This document shows positions 35,132 to 43,300 of a DNA stretch of 64,000 bases, in pieces (position 1 is the first letter of the stretch; each line of letters opens with the position of its first letter). Both the position numbers and the translations under genes were made by a program. Source of the DNA: Peteryoungia algae (GTDB lineage Bacteria > Pseudomonadota > Alphaproteobacteria > Rhizobiales > Rhizobiaceae); the NCBI RefSeq assembly GCF_030369675.1, contig NZ_CP128477.1, positions 4,234,501 to 4,298,500 of the forward strand. Direction: 5' to 3'. The notes beneath the pieces were generated by a model, which searched no databases, was not told where the DNA came from, and saw only the letters and a list, made by a program, of their open reading frames with translations.

Positions 35132-35929
35132 ATGAACAAGGTGCGTCTCGTCGCTCTTCTCGCCGCGTCCGTTGCGGTCACGTCTTCGCCGGCATGCGCT
35201 GAAGGCTTCTTCTCCGGCAACTGGTATGTGACGCTCGGCGGCGCCGGCATATCGGCCCCGACTTTCGAAGGCGCCAAGGACAACGAGTACTTCTTTTCGC
35301 CGATCATTTCGGTTGGCCGTGGCGGGGCTCCGCGCTTTTCCTCGCGCAACGACAATCCGAGCTTTGCGATCTATGACACCGACGTGCTGCGCGCCGGCAT
35401 CGTCGGCAAGTTCGTGAGGGGCCGCGATGCCGGTGACGACGCCGCCCTGCGCGGACTGTCCGACGTTGATTGGGGCGGCGAACTCGGTGGTTTCGCCGAT
35501 GTCTATGTCACGGATTGGATGCGCGCTCGCGCCGAGGTTCGCCAGGGTATCCGCGCTCATGACGGACTTGTTGCCGATATCGCGGTTGATGCCTTCACCG
35601 ATATCGCTCCGGGCCTGCGTGTTTCGGCCGGCCCGCGCATGACCCTGGCCACGAGCGGCTACACGCAGACCTATTATGGCGTGAACGCAGCCGAGTCCGC
35701 AGCGTCTGGCCTTGCCCAGTATGATCCGGATGGCGGCCTCACCTCCTATGGTGCCGGCGGCGCGATCACCTGGGAGGCCACAGACAAGATCTCGATGAGC
35801 GCTTTCACCGAATACAAGCGCCTTGCGGGCCCCGTCGCCGATTCGAGCCTCGTCGAAGAACGAGGTTCGAAGAACCAGCTGATGTTCGGCGTATCTGCCA
35901 GCTACAAGTTCGGCGTCAGCTTCGACTGA
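35132..35929 (+). CDS. MipA/OmpV family outer membrane protein
   Basis: 265 residues: a signal peptide (about 1-24, ending ACA), then a beta-barrel with alternating aromatic/small residues, starting FFSGNWYVTLGGAG and ending VSASYKFGVSFD, with the family's FSPIISVGRGGAPRFSSRND near residues 60-80 and GPRMTLATSGYTQTYYGV mid-protein. MipA/OmpV proteins are outer membrane scaffolds or porin-like proteins. ATG 35132 has TGGGGGT before it; an earlier in-frame ATG would mask the signal peptide. Followed by ubiA in the same direction. Confidence 0.9.
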   Translation: MNKVRLVALLAASVAVTSSPACAEGFFSGNWYVTLGGAGISAPTFEGAKDNEYFFSPIISVGRGGAPRFSSRNDNPSFAIYDTDVLRAGIVGKFVRGRDAGDDAALRGLSDVDWGGELGGFADVYVTDWMRARAEVRQGIRAHDGLVADIAVDAFTDIAPGLRVSAGPRMTLATSGYTQTYYGVNAAESAASGLAQYDPDGGLTSYGAGGAITWEATDKISMSAFTEYKRLAGPVADSSLVEERGSKNQLMFGVSASYKFGVSFD

Positions 35930-36010
35930 CGAAAGGCCGCAGCCGATTTTCATGGCCCCGTTAGGGCTGGGCGGTTTTCTTGAGGCCGGCCATGCTCTAT
36001 CAAACAGGGC

Positions 36011-36964
36011 ATGAACACAGCCGATCCGAACATCGATCGCGTCGTCGACGCGCCCTCCGACAACTTCGTCTATCGCGTCCTGCCGCGATGGCTCTGGCCG
36101 CATGCACAGCTCGCCCGCTGGGACCGCCCGATCGGCTGGCAGCTCCTGATGTGGCCCTGCTTCTGGTCCTCGGCGCTCGCCGCAAACGCGCTCGCCGCCG
36201 AAGGCCGGCTGAATGTCCCGCTCTTCATTTTCCACCTCGTGCTTTTCTTTGTCGGCTCTGTCGCCATGCGCGGCGCCGGCTGCACCTATAACGACCTCGT
36301 CGACCACGACATCGACAACTTGGTCGCCCGCACCCGATCGCGGCCGCTGCCGTCAGGCCGCATCTCGCGCCGCAACGCCAAGATTTTCATGGTGGTGCAG
36401 TCGCTGGTCGGGCTTGGCGTGCTGCTCTGCTTCAACGGCTTCTCGATCCTGCTCGGCATCCTGTCGCTTGCCGTCGTTGCCATCTATCCCTTCGCCAAGC
36501 GCTTCACCGACTGGCCGCAACTTTTCCTCGGGCTCGCCTTTTCCTGGGGCGGCTTGATGGGGTGGGCCGGCCTGCAGGGCAGTCTCTCCCTGGCGGCGAT
36601 CCTTGTCTATGTCGGCGCGGTCGCCTGGACCATCGGTTACGACACGATCTACGCCCATCAGGACCGGGAGGATGATGCGCTTGTCGGCGTTCGCTCGACG
36701 GCACGGCTGTTCGACCGCGACACCAAGATCTGGCTGATGGGCCTTTATGGCCTGACCCTTGTTCTGCTTCTCTCCGCATTCCTGTCCGCCGGCGCAGCCT
36801 TCCCGGCGATCATTGGCCTCTTCGTCGCAGCGGGCCTCTTCGCCTGGCAGATCAAGGTGCTCGACATCGACGACGGCGCCCAGTGCCTGGCGCTGTTCAA
36901 GTCGAACAGCCGCGTCGGCCTCATCATTTTTCTGGGATTGGTTGCGGCCATTCCCTTCGCCTGA
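36011..36964 (+). CDS. ubiA: 4-hydroxybenzoate polyprenyltransferase
   Basis: 317 residues with eight to nine helices. Ubiquinone pathway enzyme that prenylates 4-hydroxybenzoate in the inner membrane. Both Asp-rich motifs are clear: CTYNDLVDHDIDNLVARTRSRP (first) and YDTIYAHQDREDD (second). Other UbiA features are WDRPIGWQLLMWP and KIWLMGLY. Ends at a strong shared terminator. UbiA from rhizobia typically has this length and order of motifs. Confidence 0.96.
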   Translation: MNTADPNIDRVVDAPSDNFVYRVLPRWLWPHAQLARWDRPIGWQLLMWPCFWSSALAANALAAEGRLNVPLFIFHLVLFFVGSVAMRGAGCTYNDLVDHDIDNLVARTRSRPLPSGRISRRNAKIFMVVQSLVGLGVLLCFNGFSILLGILSLAVVAIYPFAKRFTDWPQLFLGLAFSWGGLMGWAGLQGSLSLAAILVYVGAVAWTIGYDTIYAHQDREDDALVGVRSTARLFDRDTKIWLMGLYGLTLVLLLSAFLSAGAAFPAIIGLFVAAGLFAWQIKVLDIDDGAQCLALFKSNSRVGLIIFLGLVAAIPFA

Positions 36965-37040
36965 ACCATTTCGGACCGGCTCCGGTGCGGGTGAAAGCTT
37001 GCACCGTTTCGGAACGATCGCGATGGATGAAGCTGCAACG

Positions 37041-37074
37041 CAAGAGGCCCGGAAGTTGCCTTCCGGGCCTCTTG
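37041..37074. terminator. Bidirectional terminator between ubiA and DUF6101
   Basis: Perfect 14-bp stem CAAGAGGCCCGGAA (37041-37054) and TTCCGGGCCTCTTG (37061-37074), six-base loop. It lies between convergent genes. Confidence 0.88.
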
Positions 37075-37096
37075 TCTGTCCAGTCCTGGGACGAAA

Positions 37097-37669
37097 TCAG
37101 CTTCTTGCGATGATTTCCTTTCCGGAAATCTTCATGCTTACACCCAGCTTGCCGGTGGTGCGGCGCACGAGGAATCGCGGGCGACGCTCGGCGAAATAGG
37201 AATGGCGGCGACGCGGCTGCGTTTCCCTGGTGCGCACATCGCCGAGATGGTCCTCGAGCGGACGGGCAATGCCGTCGGCTTCCACCATCAGCATGGGAAT
37301 GCGGAAGGCCTCTGCCCAGCCGCGCCAGTCGGCGGCGATATCGCAGAGATCATGGGCGACGAGCAGCGGGATGCAGAGTTCCGGATCGTCGTGATGCAGT
37401 TCCAGCGTCACGGTGACTTCGCCATCGCCGTGGTCGATGGCACGCGCTGCGACGCCCTTGAAGGCGCGGGCAGGAAGGGCGAAGGAGAGCGGAAGTCCGC
37501 TGCCGGGGAGGATCTTGCGCAGGACGGCGCCGCGTTCGTCGATGGTGATCGTGACGTCGCCGAGGGCGCCGCGCAGAGCATAGGTCACTTGCTGGGGGAA
37601 CCGCGAAGGATCCAGTCGCAGAGTGGCGCCGGCCCATGCTGGCTTCAAAACCGTGTTCGTCATCTTCAT
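37097..37669 (-). CDS. DUF6101 family protein
   Basis: 190 residues, cytosolic, no membrane segment. Blocks ATLRLDPSRFPQQVTYALRG, ELHHDDPELCIPLLVAHDLCDIAADW, AFRIPMLMVEADGIARPLED, and a basic C-terminus with RRHSYFAERRPRFLVRRTTG match a rhizobial family I know only as DUF6101. Function unknown. Starts at ATG 37669 or 37663; both have AAGGGT nearby. Confidence 0.75.
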   Translation of the reverse strand: MKMTNTVLKPAWAGATLRLDPSRFPQQVTYALRGALGDVTITIDERGAVLRKILPGSGLPLSFALPARAFKGVAARAIDHGDGEVTVTLELHHDDPELCIPLLVAHDLCDIAADWRGWAEAFRIPMLMVEADGIARPLEDHLGDVRTRETQPRRRHSYFAERRPRFLVRRTTGKLGVSMKISGKEIIARS

Positions 37670-38013
37670 GCTACCCTTGTTTTACCCGAGAGCGCGTCAT
37701 GTGCTCGTCTGTTGGGACTTTTCGTCCTCTGTGGGGTGAACATAGCCAGCCGCTGTTGGAGACAGCTTAAAAATCGCGGTAAAAAAAACCTTGCGGTGTC
37801 AGATGGTTAGTTTTGTCGTACCGGCTAAGGTTTCAGAATGGTGAAACTCGCCTCGGTGTGTTGCAGGGCGAAACGCTTCGGCAATGGTCCTGTCGCCAGC
37901 GCCGGCATGCCCGTTTGCCAAATCATCGCTTCTTCATGGTTTCGTAAAGCTTGAGGCAAGGATTTTGCGTCATGCTGTGATTCGCGCGCCTTCCGTTCTG
38001 TATGGGAATCCCG
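37670..38013. other. Intergenic region ahead of the DUF1217 gene
   Basis: 344 bases between divergent genes with a run of eight A residues near 37780 but no clear regulatory motif, RNA or small gene. Confidence 0.5.
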
Positions 38014-40197
38014 ATGGTTTCGACCTATCTGAGCTACAATCTCGTCAATCGCGACATCAAGGCGAGCCTTGAACGCACGGTGTCCGACCCGCTCGTGGCG
38101 CGCCAGACGGAGTATTTCAAGGAGAACATCGGCAAGGTCTCTTCGGTCGAGGAGTTCCTCGACGACTACCAGCTCTATTCCTATGCAATGAAGGCCCATG
38201 GTCTGGAAGAAATGACCTATGCGAAGGCCTTCATGAAGAAGGTGCTGGACAGTGACCTTTCGGACGAGGATAGCTTCGCCAACCAGCTGACGGATGAGCG
38301 CTACCGCAATTTCGCCGCGTCCTTCCAGTTCTCGACGGAAGCGACAGATCTGCAGACGGACTCCCAGCAGGCGATTCTTCTCGAGAGATACGAGGCCTCG
38401 CTGACGGCTCAGAGCGACACGCTGGAAGCGGACGCCTACTATTATGAGACGATGATCGACAAGATCACCAATGTCAGCGGGCTGGTCAACAACAGCCGCC
38501 TGATGACTTTCGCGCTCGATGCCTACGGCATCGATGGCACCTATTACACCAAGGATCATCTCACCCAGATCCTCACCAGCGACACGTCCGACCCGGGCAG
38601 CTACGTCAACCAGATGGTCGCCAATGGTACGGCCAATGCGGCGAGCTTCCTCAAGCTGGCCCAAGCCTTCGACTTCAATACCGATGGCACACTCTCGGGC
38701 GCGACGGCCCAGACGGCAGCCCAGAAGGAGGCCACCGTCTCGCTCTATGTCGACGAAGAGCAGATCTATGTCACCGACTACTATCGCCAGCGCGAGCGTG
38801 CCTATTACGAGCAGAAGATCTCGACCATCACCACGGTCGATGAGCTGACCGCCGACACCCGCCTGTTCACCTATGTCAGGACCGCTTTCGAGCTGGGCTC
38901 CATGAGCGCCTCGACCTTCAAGCAGATCGTGACGAGCGACACCTCCGATCCGGGCAGCTACGCTGCCACCAATGGCGGCGATGCCTGGGTTGCCATTGCC
39001 GGCAAGTTCAACTTCGCCAGCGATGGCACGGTGGACGCGGGCATGAGCGCCCAGGGATCGACGCAGCTCGCATCGACCCATTCGGGCTTTTCGACCTTCT
39101 ACGACGATGCCGATGCGGAGCGTAAGGAGGCGCTGACCGAACTGTTCAAGACCAACATGGCCAAGGTCGAAAACGTCGATGACCTGCTTTCTGACACGGC
39201 CGCACGCCTCATCCTGCAGCGCACATTCGGCTTCGAGAGCAATGAATTCTCGGTGCGCGAGCTGAGACAGGCTCTGACAAGCGATTTCACCGATCCGAAC
39301 AGCTATGCCAACAAGTCGAAGGATAGCCGCCTGATCGAAATGTCGAAGCTCTTCAACTTCGACAGCGAAGGCAACGCCGCCGTGCCCCTGCAGGCACATA
39401 ATTCGCTGACAGCGACGATGATAGCCAAGCAGTATGTGATCAACGAGGTGCGTTTCCTGGAGGAGCCGGAAAAGACCGAGGTCCGCAAGACGGCGACCGA
39501 GAAGGCGGAAAACTACCAGGAGAAGATCCAGTCGATCGACACCGTGAGCGAATTGCTGGCGGATCGCGACGTTATCGACGTGGTCATTGGCGCCTTCGGG
39601 CTCGACCCGGCAGAGGTGACCGACGACTTCCTCAAGCAGATCTTCGCATCCGACCTGTCCAGTTCGAAGAGCTTCGTCAACCTGCAGTCCGACAGCCGCT
39701 GGGCTGAGCTCGTTGCCTCCTTCAATTTCGATGCGAGTGGCAATCTCACCCGCGAAACGATCGGCACTGTCCAGCAGCGCGGCGAGACCCTGGAAACGGT
39801 CAACAAGTACCTGCGCCAGACACTGGAAGAAACGGAAGGCGAGAGCAACGAAGCCGTGCGCCTCGCTCTTTATTTCCAGCGCACCGCACCGACCATCACC
39901 GATGCCTATGGCCTTATCGCCGACGACGCGCTCATGGCGGTCTTCCGCACCACCTTTGGCTATACGGACGACTTCTCCAATATGGATGTCGACCAGCAGG
40001 CGCGCATCATCGAGGAGGACATGGAACTGGCGGATCTGCAGGATCCGGCCAAGCTGGAACGTTTCCTCCAGCGCTATGCGGCCATGTATGACACCGAATA
40101 CGCCACCTATGACAGCCCGGCCCTGTCCATCCTGAGCGGAGGCACCGCCGGGATCTCGGCGGATCTCCTCTTGAGCCTGGCGCAGCTCAAGGCCTGA
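38014..40197 (+). CDS. Large protein of tandem DUF1217 repeats
   Basis: 727 residues built of five to six DUF1217 units, roughly residues 30-107, 140-225, 262-340, 376-450, 498-576 and a divergent last unit to about 690. Each has a helical part followed by a signature S-D-x-S/T-D-P-x-S-Y/F (for example SDTSDPGSY twice, SDFTDPNSY) and ends in x-F-N/D-F-x-x-D/S-G. The N-terminus MVSTYLSYNLVNRDIKASLERT is highly characteristic. DUF1217 proteins are encoded near flagellar genes in rhizobia, but no flagellar genes lie here. GGGAA before ATG 38014 supports that start over ATG 38002. No signal peptide. Confidence 0.88.
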   Translation: MVSTYLSYNLVNRDIKASLERTVSDPLVARQTEYFKENIGKVSSVEEFLDDYQLYSYAMKAHGLEEMTYAKAFMKKVLDSDLSDEDSFANQLTDERYRNFAASFQFSTEATDLQTDSQQAILLERYEASLTAQSDTLEADAYYYETMIDKITNVSGLVNNSRLMTFALDAYGIDGTYYTKDHLTQILTSDTSDPGSYVNQMVANGTANAASFLKLAQAFDFNTDGTLSGATAQTAAQKEATVSLYVDEEQIYVTDYYRQRERAYYEQKISTITTVDELTADTRLFTYVRTAFELGSMSASTFKQIVTSDTSDPGSYAATNGGDAWVAIAGKFNFASDGTVDAGMSAQGSTQLASTHSGFSTFYDDADAERKEALTELFKTNMAKVENVDDLLSDTAARLILQRTFGFESNEFSVRELRQALTSDFTDPNSYANKSKDSRLIEMSKLFNFDSEGNAAVPLQAHNSLTATMIAKQYVINEVRFLEEPEKTEVRKTATEKAENYQEKIQSIDTVSELLADRDVIDVVIGAFGLDPAEVTDDFLKQIFASDLSSSKSFVNLQSDSRWAELVASFNFDASGNLTRETIGTVQQRGETLETVNKYLRQTLEETEGESNEAVRLALYFQRTAPTITDAYGLIADDALMAVFRTTFGYTDDFSNMDVDQQARIIEEDMELADLQDPAKLERFLQRYAAMYDTEYATYDSPALSILSGGTAGISADLLLSLAQLKA

Positions 40198-40214
40198 TCC
40201 CATGTCTTTCGGAA

Positions 40215-40242
40215 GCCCGCTGCTTGGCGGCGGGTTTCTTTT
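40215..40242 (+). terminator. Terminator after the DUF1217 gene
   Basis: Stem with CCCGC (40216-40220) and GCGGG (40230-40234) and a run TTTCTTTTT, placed 18 bases after the stop. Confidence 0.7.
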
Positions 40243-40249
40243 TCGCTAT

Positions 40250-40273
40250 CGATATATCTCAATGGATACATCG
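40250..40273 (+). promoter_or_regulatory. Mo-box (ModE operator) upstream of modA
   Basis: CGATATATC (40250-40258), spacer TCAATG, GATACATCG (40265-40273): a 9-6-9 inverted repeat with one mismatch, of the CG-x-TATAT type seen in Mo-boxes of alphaproteobacteria. It ends 14 bases before the modA ATG and would let molybdate-bound ModE block transcription when molybdate is plentiful. Confidence 0.8.
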
Positions 40274-40286
40274 CTCGGAGCATGGC

Positions 40287-41081
40287 ATGACCCGCCCCCT
40301 CAAGACTTCGATACTCGCGCTGATGATGTTGACGCTTTGCCTGTCGGGGGCAATCGTGAGCGGCGCACGGGCGGAGGAGCCAGTGACCGTCTTCGCCGCC
40401 GCGAGTCTGAAGGAAAGCCTCGAAGAGATCTCGGAAGCCTGGAGGTCCGACACTGGTGAAGACATACGGTTTTCGTTTGCCGCCAGTTCGGCGCTGGCCC
40501 GCCAGATCGAGCAAGGGGCACCGGCGGACATCTTCCTCTCCGCAGACCTGAGGTGGATGGATTATCTGGACGAGGCGGGCATGATCCGGACGGATACGAG
40601 AATGGATCTGCTTGGCAATCAGATTGTGCTTGTTGCGCCACGGGATGCCACCATCACCACGAAGATCGCCCCGGATTTCCCGCTCGCTGCGCTGCTCGGA
40701 GGTGGGCGCCTCGCCATGGCCAATGTCGCTGCCGTCCCCGCCGGAACCTATGGCAAGGCGGCCCTCGAAAGCCTCGGCCTATGGGATAGCCTCAAGGACA
40801 GGATTGCCCAGGCCGAAAACGTCCGCGCCGCCTTGCTGCTCGTCTCGCGCGGCGAGGCGCCTCTCGGTATCGTTTACGAGACCGATGCGAAGGTCGATCC
40901 GGGCGTCAGGATACTCGACCGCTTCCCGGAGGAGAGCCATCCCGCAATCGTCTATCCGGCCGCCCTGACGACCGATGGGCAAAACCCGCGAGCGGCCGAC
41001 TTCCTGGCTTACTTGCAGGGCTCGGACGCCCGTGCCATTTTCACCGCAGCCGGTTTCACCGTGCTCGCCAAGACCAATTGA
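40287..41081 (+). CDS. modA: Molybdate ABC transporter substrate-binding protein
   Basis: 264 residues. Signal peptide (about residues 1-30, with LALMMLTLCLSGAIVSGARA), then the periplasmic molybdate/tungstate binding fold with VTVFAAASLKESLEEI, FAASSALARQIEQGAPADIFLSA, AAVPAGTYGKAALESLGL and GIVYETDAKVDPGVRIL. The oxyanion is held by Ser/Tyr backbone and side-chain hydrogen bonds in known ModA. GGAG lies before ATG 40287. First gene of modABC. Confidence 0.95.
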   Translation: MTRPLKTSILALMMLTLCLSGAIVSGARAEEPVTVFAAASLKESLEEISEAWRSDTGEDIRFSFAASSALARQIEQGAPADIFLSADLRWMDYLDEAGMIRTDTRMDLLGNQIVLVAPRDATITTKIAPDFPLAALLGGGRLAMANVAAVPAGTYGKAALESLGLWDSLKDRIAQAENVRAALLLVSRGEAPLGIVYETDAKVDPGVRILDRFPEESHPAIVYPAALTTDGQNPRAADFLAYLQGSDARAIFTAAGFTVLAKTN

Positions 41082-41106
41082 GCGCGCCTCTATCCAAGTA
41101 TCCGGG

Positions 41107-41808
41107 ATGCCCCTGTTGACCCTGACGTCCGAAGAATGGACCGCGATGCTCCTCAGTCTGAAGGTCGCGGCCGTCGCCGTGGTCTTCTCCCTGCCTCTGG
41201 GCCTGCTGGTCGCCTGGCTGCTGTCGCGCCGGGAGTTCTGGGGCAAGGCCTTGCTGAACGGCCTCGTCCACCTGCCGCTGATCCTGCCGCCCGTCGTCAC
41301 CGGTTACCTGCTGCTGATCACCTTCGGCCGTCGCGGCACGGTTGGCGCCTTCCTCGACCAGGCTTTCGGCCTCGTCTTCTCCTTCCGCTGGACGGGTGCC
41401 GCGCTGGCTGCGGCCGTCATGGGGTTTCCGCTCCTCGTCCGCTCGATCCGTCTCTCGCTCGATGCTGTCGATCAACGCCTTGAAGCCGCCGCCGCCACGC
41501 TCGGCGCGCCCCCGGCCTACGTGTTCTTCACCGTCACCCTGCCGCTCATCCTGCCCGGCATCGCCGCCGGCGCCATCCTGGCCTTCGCCAAGTCCATGGG
41601 CGAATTCGGCGCGACCATCACCTTCGTCTCCAACATTCCCGGCGAAACGCAGACGCTTGCCTCGGCGATCTACGCCTATACACAAGTCCCCGGCGGCGAC
41701 CTCGCCGCCATGCGTCTGACGGTGATCTCGATTGTCCTCTCCCTTGGCGCCCTGATGGCCTCCGAATTCCTCTCCAGGCGCATCGCCGCGCGCGTCGGGG
41801 CTGTCTGA
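41107..41808 (+). CDS. modB: Molybdate ABC transporter permease
   Basis: 233 residues with five to six helices. The EAA loop that contacts ModC reads LEAAAATLGAPPAYVFFTVTLP. Typical ModB length. ATG 41107 gives MPLLTLTSEEWTAMLLSLKVA. Its stop overlaps the modC start (TGATG). Confidence 0.95.
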   Translation: MPLLTLTSEEWTAMLLSLKVAAVAVVFSLPLGLLVAWLLSRREFWGKALLNGLVHLPLILPPVVTGYLLLITFGRRGTVGAFLDQAFGLVFSFRWTGAALAAAVMGFPLLVRSIRLSLDAVDQRLEAAAATLGAPPAYVFFTVTLPLILPGIAAGAILAFAKSMGEFGATITFVSNIPGETQTLASAIYAYTQVPGGDLAAMRLTVISIVLSLGALMASEFLSRRIAARVGAV

Positions 41809-42893
41809 TGCTGGACCTCGCGATCCATCATCGTCAGGGCGATTTCAGCCTTCAAGCCGACCTGACCGTTGGGGAAGGCCTGACCGCACTCTTCGGCCCC
41901 TCCGGTTCGGGCAAAACGACGTTGATCAACATCGTCGCCGGCCTCGTTCGTCCCACGCAAGGTCGCCTCCACTTCAACGGCACGACCTGGGGCGACGGCA
42001 CCACGTTCGTGCCGCCGCATCGCCGCCGCATCGGCTATGTCTTCCAGGAGGGACGCCTCTTTCCGCATCAGACCGTGCTGCAGAACCTGCGCTACGGAGA
42101 GCGCCTCCTGCCGCGCGCCGAGCGGCGCGAAGATCTCGACCGCATCGCGTCCCTGCTCGGCATCACCGACCTGCTCGCCCGTCGTCCGGTCCATCTCTCG
42201 GGCGGCGAAAAACAGCGTGTGGCTCTCGGCCGCGCCCTGATGACGAGCCCGAAACTGCTTCTGATGGACGAGCCGCTGTCAGCCCTGGATGGCGCCCTGA
42301 AGGCACAGATCCTGCCCTATATCGAGCGCATCCGCGACGATTTCGGCGTGCCCATCCTCTATGTCAGCCACTCGGTCGAAGAAGTCGCAAGGCTTGCGAC
42401 GGCGGTCGTCACTTTCGACCGGGGGAGGGCGAGCGCTGTTGGTCGCCCCGACGAAGCGCTGGCCACCGTCCTGCACGCGTCCGGCGGCCTTCCGGCCGGC
42501 AACTTCATCGAGGCGGCAATCGTCGCCCATCATCCGGAGGACGGCCTGACCGAGGCGAGATCCGCCGTCGGGCCGCTTCTCCTGCGCCGGACAAGCCTCG
42601 CTCTCGGCACGCGGGTCCGCGTCTTCGTGCCGGTATCGGATATTGTCGTCGCGACGGAGCAGGTCGAGGGTCTTTCGGCGCTCAACCGACTGTCCGGGGA
42701 CCTGGTCGCGATCGAAGAAAGAGCGGGCGCTGCTGTCACGCTCACCGTCGATTGTCACGGCCAGATGATTGTCGCCGAAGTCACGCGCCGGTCCCTGCGC
42801 CAGCTGGCACTGGCGCCCGGCAAGCCGGTCCATCTTCTGTTCAAGACCGTGTCCATCGCCTCGGACGCCCTCTACCGGGAAGCCCGGGATTGA
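41808..42893 (+). CDS. modC: Molybdate ABC transporter ATP-binding protein
   Basis: 361 residues. ABC domain: Walker A GPSGSGKTTLIN (residues about 31-42), Q-loop YVFQEG, signature LSGGEKQRVALGRAL, Walker B LLLMDEPLSALD, H-loop YVSHSVEEV. The C-terminal about 90 residues form a Mop/TOBE molybdate-binding regulatory domain. Stops 16 bases from the end of the convergent modE-like gene. Confidence 0.96.
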   Translation: MLDLAIHHRQGDFSLQADLTVGEGLTALFGPSGSGKTTLINIVAGLVRPTQGRLHFNGTTWGDGTTFVPPHRRRIGYVFQEGRLFPHQTVLQNLRYGERLLPRAERREDLDRIASLLGITDLLARRPVHLSGGEKQRVALGRALMTSPKLLLMDEPLSALDGALKAQILPYIERIRDDFGVPILYVSHSVEEVARLATAVVTFDRGRASAVGRPDEALATVLHASGGLPAGNFIEAAIVAHHPEDGLTEARSAVGPLLLRRTSLALGTRVRVFVPVSDIVVATEQVEGLSALNRLSGDLVAIEERAGAAVTLTVDCHGQMIVAEVTRRSLRQLALAPGKPVHLLFKTVSIASDALYREARD

Positions 42894-42909
42894 GCCTTCC
42901 GCACCGTCC

Positions 42910-43296
42910 TCAGCCTTCGTCGTCGCCCTTGCGACCCGCAGGGACGAAATCCGCGGCCTCGACGCTGGCCAGCCAATCCAGATCGCCTGCCAGCGCCTTT
43001 CGGCTTTCCGCATCCATCCGCCGGCAGGCGGCAAGCAGCGTTTCGCCGAACGAGGTCAGCCCCGCCCCGCCGCCGCTCTTGCCCCCGTGACGGGTGAAGA
43101 TCGACGGCTCCCGGAACATCCGGTTGATCTCGTCGGCGAGCAGCCAGGCGCGCCGATAGGACATGCCGAGCGCGGCGCCCGCTGCCCGGATCGATCCATG
43201 GTGCTCGATCATCCCCAGAAGCTGAGCCTTGCCCGGCCCGAGCCGGGCGCCGTTGGCAAGGTCGATGCGCAGTGAAAGGCGAGGGGAGCCGGTCAT
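42910..43296 (-). CDS. ModE-like regulator, DNA-binding domain only
   Basis: 128 residues. It matches the N-terminal winged-helix domain of ModE: LRIDLANGARLGPGKAQLLGMIEHHGSI, RAAGAALGMSYRRAWLLADEIN, and RHGGKSGGGAGLTSFGETLL. The usual C-terminal molybdate-binding Mop domains are missing. Such stand-alone LysR-like/ModE-N proteins are common in alphaproteobacteria. It converges with modC, and the Mo-box lies in front of modA. Four bases downstream of the FAD oxidase gene, so it belongs to a minus-strand operon with tsaC and that oxidase. A stand-alone ModE-N protein may use another molybdate sensor. Confidence 0.85.
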   Translation of the reverse strand: MTGSPRLSLRIDLANGARLGPGKAQLLGMIEHHGSIRAAGAALGMSYRRAWLLADEINRMFREPSIFTRHGGKSGGGAGLTSFGETLLAACRRMDAESRKALAGDLDWLASVEAADFVPAGRKGDDEG

Positions 43297-43300
43297 GGTC

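Noticed and set aside
34832..36307. Upstream N-terminal extension of the aminotransferase frame
   Set aside because: The frame stays open over the MipA and ubiA region by chance; a strong ribosome-binding site at ATG 34831 and the protein family fix the start.
38014..40197. Possible CRISPR-like or DNA tandem repeats
   Set aside because: The repetition is at the protein level (DUF1217 units) with diverged DNA; spacing and sequence do not form direct DNA repeats.
37825..40203. 792-codon minus-strand open frame
   Set aside because: Antisense to the DUF1217-repeat gene; its apparent repeats are only the mirror of that protein's repeats.
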